26,789 bases of DNA. Origin: Eubacteriales Family XIII. Incertae Sedis bacterium (GTDB taxonomy: Bacteria; Bacillota; Clostridia; Peptostreptococcales; Anaerovoracaceae). The notes below the pieces were generated by a model. It was not told where the DNA came from, ran no database searches, and saw nothing but the letters and a program-made list of their open reading frames with translations. Numbering within the stretch: the stretch's first letter is position 1; each line of letters opens with the position of its first letter. This document shows positions 23,913-26,789 of the stretch, one piece after another. Where the stretch lies: the NCBI GenBank assembly GCA_031276775.1, contig JAISML010000089.1, positions 1-26,789 of the forward strand, given 5' to 3'. The position numbers and the translations under genes were made by a program.

Positions 23913-24856
23913 ATTTCCCTCATCCCGGCGACGCGGAGATAATTCAGCGTCTTGCTGCGCCTGATGTCCGGCCCCGCCGAAGCAAACACTTCCGGAAGCA
24001 AACCTTCGTCGCCCGCAAGCGCACCTGCAAGCGACACGCGTCCGCCGTACCGCTTTCTGTAATCGGCGACGGAGGTGCAGTCCGGCGCCCCGTCGTCTTT
24101 GAGTCTGTCGGTCAGCTGTCGCATGAGGAAACGGTTCCCCGAGAGAATCACGGTGTGGGGCGTTCCCCTGCGCGCCGTCAAACGCCGCGCGCAGACGGAG
24201 ACAACGTCCGCCGCGCGGGTTTCTTCCATATGGATCAGCCCGTCGGGCGCGTACATGGCCATGAGAAACCTCCTTTCCTCCAAATCGACCCCCGTCATAA
24301 ACTGTTTCGGCTTGGGACGGCGCTTCCGAACGGAAATGACCAAAGGGGCGATCATCCGCGCGTAGGAGACGACGGCCGATCCCGCGAAGCAGAGTCTGTA
24401 CCCGTCCTGTTTCAGGCTTGCCTCCACTTTGCCCAAGAATGCGCGTTCCACGCCCGTGATCGCCCGGATGCGCATATGATTGCCATTGGTCCGCACGCCG
24501 TAATCGATGTCCTCGATGATGTATTTGGAAGGATCGGTCCCGATCACATGCTCCGTTTCGATGCGCCTCAGCGTTTCAAACTGCTCTTTGTCGGAAAATT
24601 TCAAGACGTATTCGTTGAAAAATCCGATGTCTTTGCCTAAGAGCAAGGCGACGTTCCCTACCGCGGGATCTGTTTTGGACAAGGATCCTGCGATGAAATG
24701 CCCGAGACCGGTCGGTTGATCCGACAGTTTCCCTCCGGCGCGCGCATCCGGAAACGGCAGACGTTCGGCGCCGTATATGCGGGCGCCGCCCCATTTCCAA
24801 GACACGCGGGACACTTTGACGCAGTCCCGCTCGACCGTGACGCATGCGACTTTCAT
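23897..24856 (-). CDS. Unknown protein, possibly PilM/FtsA actin-fold
   Basis: A 319-residue protein I do not recognise firmly. It begins MKVACVTVERDCVKVSRVSW, a beta-rich start like the first strands of an actin-type ATPase, and continues with VALLLGKDIGFFNEYVLKFSD, then ETEHVIGTDPSKYIIEDIDYG. That order (a strand, then an acidic helix with a DY motif) is reminiscent of type IV pilus PilM, but the phosphate-binding loops are not clear and no pilN, pilO or other pilus gene is near. No signal peptide or membrane segment is evident. ATG at 24856 lies seven bases after the AIR-like gene and the end overlaps truA, so it is co-transcribed with them. A different fold remains quite possible. Confidence 0.75.
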   Translation of the reverse strand: MKVACVTVERDCVKVSRVSWKWGGARIYGAERLPFPDARAGGKLSDQPTGLGHFIAGSLSKTDPAVGNVALLLGKDIGFFNEYVLKFSDKEQFETLRRIETEHVIGTDPSKYIIEDIDYGVRTNGNHMRIRAITGVERAFLGKVEASLKQDGYRLCFAGSAVVSYARMIAPLVISVRKRRPKPKQFMTGVDLEERRFLMAMYAPDGLIHMEETRAADVVSVCARRLTARRGTPHTVILSGNRFLMRQLTDRLKDDGAPDCTSVADYRKRYGGRVSLAGALAGDEGLLPEVFASAGPDIRRSKTLNYLRVAGMREICGLY

Positions 24857-24863
24857 CCGCGCG

Positions 24864-25949
24864 TCATCCCCTCGGTTCCCCGTCGCCCGGCACGGGATTG
24901 GCGGGGTATGCGCCGATCATTTTATAGATTTCGTCGCTCTGCGGCGCTTCAATGGGAAGCCGGATCGCGCCGGAAACCAAGCGGAGCCCCTCCTCCCTCT
25001 CTTTGACAAGACCGATCTCCGTCACTTCCGTGCCCGCCGCGCGAAGGGCTTGGAGGATATCCCCGCCCTCTTTCGGGTGGGCGACGATGAGCATGGAGCC
25101 GCTCGAGATGAGGCGCAGGGGATCGAGTCCGAAATGCCCGCATATTTTGACGGTGACAGGATCGAGGGGAATCGCCTCCCGCCAAATTTCCGCACCCGCG
25201 TCCGCAAGCCGGCACAGCTCCCACACCGCGCCCAGGACACCTCCCTCCGTGACGTCGTGCATGCCCGTCGTTCCAATGCTTCCCGCAAGCACACCCTCTT
25301 TGACGACGCTTATGCGATCCAACATGGATACGGCATGGCGCAATTCCTCCGCAGTCAAAACCCCGGCAAGCGTTTCGGCGTGATCGGACGCGATGATACC
25401 CGTACCTTCCATTGCCAATTTTTTGGTTACGAGAATGCGATCGCCCGGTCTTATGCGCGTACCGCTCTGCGCGCGCCCTCCCCCGCCCGCTCCGGAGATC
25501 GCGTCGCTTTCCGCAAAGCCGCTTTTCGCGACGCCCCGACCGACGGCCGTCGACGACACGATGGGTTTTGTCACGGCGTCCGTGATCTCCGTATGCCCGC
25601 CGATGATCTCCACGCCCAATTGTTTCGCGGTTTCCGCGGCCTGCGCCATAATGGTCTCGATCTCCTGTTCGGTGGTGTCCGGAGGAAGCAGGACGGTGAG
25701 CATGACGCCAAGCGGCTCAACGCCGTTTGAGGCGATGTCGTTGCACGACACGTGAACGGCCAGGCTGCCGATCCGATCGCCGGCGGCGGTGATCGGATCG
25801 GTGGACAGGATACATTCGTAAGCGCCGAAGTCGATGACGGCGCAATCCTCTCCGATCCCCGGCCCCGTGATCACCTCGGAGCGCCGGTATCCTATTTTGT
25901 CTATGACGATTTTCCGCAGCAATGCGTTGTCGAGTTTCCCAATTTTCAT
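24864..25949 (-). CDS. AIR-synthase family (PurM/HypE-like) protein
   Basis: A 361-residue protein of the PurM/HypE/SelD superfamily, which bind ATP at a dimer interface. Visible motifs are GPGIGEDCAVIDFG near the start, LSTDPIT, HVSCNDIASNGVEPL, GGHTEIT, and HDVTEGGVLGAVWELC further on. The end (VPGDGEPRG) lacks the C-terminal cysteine of true HypE, so it is not the hydrogenase maturation enzyme, and no purine genes are near; many clostridial genomes carry such an unassigned paralogue. ATG at 25949 gives the family-like N-terminus MKIGKLDNALL, although the ribosome binding site is weak (GGAGGA lies too far upstream); an in-frame ATG at 26012 would add 21 residues. It heads the minus-strand unit behind the promoter at 26120-26148. 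A short glycine/serine insert lies around residues 150-163. Confidence 0.85.
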   Translation of the reverse strand: MKIGKLDNALLRKIVIDKIGYRRSEVITGPGIGEDCAVIDFGAYECILSTDPITAAGDRIGSLAVHVSCNDIASNGVEPLGVMLTVLLPPDTTEQEIETIMAQAAETAKQLGVEIIGGHTEITDAVTKPIVSSTAVGRGVAKSGFAESDAISGAGGGGRAQSGTRIRPGDRILVTKKLAMEGTGIIASDHAETLAGVLTAEELRHAVSMLDRISVVKEGVLAGSIGTTGMHDVTEGGVLGAVWELCRLADAGAEIWREAIPLDPVTVKICGHFGLDPLRLISSGSMLIVAHPKEGGDILQALRAAGTEVTEIGLVKEREEGLRLVSGAIRLPIEAPQSDEIYKMIGAYPANPVPGDGEPRG

Positions 25950-26119
25950 TTTGCCGTCATTCCCGTCCCATTCCTCCTCCGCGTCCGCAACGCCCAAGCC
26001 GGCCGCCCGCATCCGCCGAGACGTCTTTCAGGCGGGGCGCGCGTCCGTGTCTGTCATGTGCCCGCCCAACGCGTCCCGCCCCGTTTGGCGGCGCGGCCCA
26101 CCGTGACAACCGTAACATT

Positions 26120-26148
26120 ACTATAGCATATTTTCACGCGGCAGTCAG
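26120..26148 (-). promoter_or_regulatory. Promoter of the AIR-like/truA/metH unit
   Basis: On the minus strand CTGACT (complement of 26143-26148) and TATAGT (complement of 26120-26125) are 17 bases apart. It would start transcripts near 26113 with a leader of about 160 bases before the ATG at 25949. The leader is GC-rich and I see no known riboswitch in it. Confidence 0.5.
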
Positions 26149-26232
26149 GCGGTTTGAGTCGCGCGATCTGCATTTTTGTCATATATTGCTGCGCAAGGAA
26201 AGCGCGCATTGTACCCCGCAAACCCGACAAAA

Positions 26233-26789
26233 GGGAAACAGGCGATTGAGGACGACGGCGTGTTGCCTCGGTTTGTGAGGACGTTGATTCACGATCACAA
26301 CACGGTCAATTACAATTACGGCACGGGCCATGGCGAATGCAATGTCCATATCATCAGATATTTGCGGGCCAATTCGGGAAACACGCGGCACGATTGGTCG
26401 GACGGCATGACAGGGTTTCCGCCGTCCGAGAAACGGCCGAAAGCATCGGCGCAAGGATTTGGGGCAAGCGGATTCGACCCGGCCGACTTGGAAGAATACG
26501 GGCGGCGATACGATGAGATCGTCGCGGCGGGGTTTGAGGTTTTGAAAACGACAAAATCCCGATTTTATCAAAAAGAAGAACGAAAGCTTCTCAACCGGCT
26601 GAAAAAGTACAAAGACAACCACCTTTTGTTCGCCGTCGATTGCGCCGTTCCGTTTGACAACAATTTGTCCGAACGCGATTTGCGCATGGTAAAAACCAAG
26701 GGGAAAGTGTCGGGTTGTTTCAGAAGTCTGCAAGGCGCCAAAACTTTCGCGGTTTTGATGAGCGTCATCAAAACCGCGATCAAACAAGG
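26233..26789 (+). pseudogene. IS66-family transposase fragment, N-terminal half missing
   Basis: An open frame running off the right end encodes the C-terminal catalytic part of an IS66 transposase. Recognisable blocks are KQAIEDDGVLPRF, HDHNTVNY, GECNVHIIRYLR, LEEYGRRYDEIV, LLNRLKKYKDNHLLF and VPFDNNLSERDLRMVKTKGK followed by SGCFRSLQGA. The similarity begins abruptly near 26233; upstream in the same frame the sequence does not resemble the family and a stop lies at 26155-26157. About half of a normal IS66 transposase (roughly 500 residues) is therefore missing on the left, and no other frame between 26013 and 26232 supplies it. GTG at 26260 could be read as a start, but nothing suggests a working gene. 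It is probably a deletion remnant. The terminal repeat and the real 3' end lie outside the window. Confidence 0.8.

Noticed and set aside
25950..26119. Riboswitch in the long leader of the AIR-like unit
   Set aside because: The leader is long enough, but I see no conserved riboswitch core or terminator hairpin.

Overview
The window looks like chromosomal DNA of a fairly GC-rich Gram-positive anaerobe, most likely in the Clostridia. The basis is protein character (clostridial-style AMP-binding synthetases, a DUF885 lipoprotein, a FabT-like MarR regulator, a short MetH without an activation domain), strong AGGAGG-type ribosome binding sites, frequent TTG and GTG starts, and consensus sigma-A promoters. 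No rRNA, tRNA, CRISPR or prophage was seen. The species cannot be named from sequence alone.

Left part (1-8245, mostly + strand). The window opens inside a DUF4130 (DNA metabolism) gene. A 358-base gap follows with a compound hairpin, a terminator-like hairpin and a near-consensus promoter overlapping a large palindrome. That promoter serves two tandem paralogous long-chain acyl-CoA synthetases and a DUF885 metallopeptidase-like lipoprotein. Next come a 35-residue rubredoxin-like gene on the minus strand (6267-6374), a membrane-anchored papain-like (permuted NlpC/P60) protein and a FabT-like MarR regulator. The core of the palindrome upstream of the synthetases recurs exactly in front of the papain-like gene.

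Middle (8309-13789). This is the most interesting region: an uncharacterised cassette with a radical SAM protein (TrsS-like, with N-terminal zinc ribbon), a SAM methyltransferase (TrsM-like), a small C-GCAxxG-C-C family protein, a short AMP-dependent CoA ligase and, convergently on the other strand, a MocA-like nucleotidyltransferase fused to a histidine phosphatase. From memory it matches the cassette typified by DVU_1551 to about DVU_1558 of Desulfovibrio vulgaris, whose product is unknown to me. Several of its proteins carry repeat or low-complexity inserts, including a 39-bp in-frame duplication and a 24-bp minisatellite that places a cysteine every eight residues.

Right part (12239-26012, minus strand, read right to left). 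A tightly packed series runs: AIR-synthase-like protein, an actin-fold/PilM-like unknown, truA, a PAS-GGDEF-EAL protein, metH, dCMP deaminase, a WecA/TagO/MraY-type transferase, then panB, panC, a Rossmann/DUF2520 protein (candidate ketopantoate reductase), a YgjP-like metallopeptidase and finally the nucleotidyltransferase-phosphatase. Promoters are visible before the AIR gene and before panB. Short gaps and ATGA overlaps indicate translational coupling. The right edge holds an IS66 transposase fragment that lacks its N-terminal half and runs off the window.
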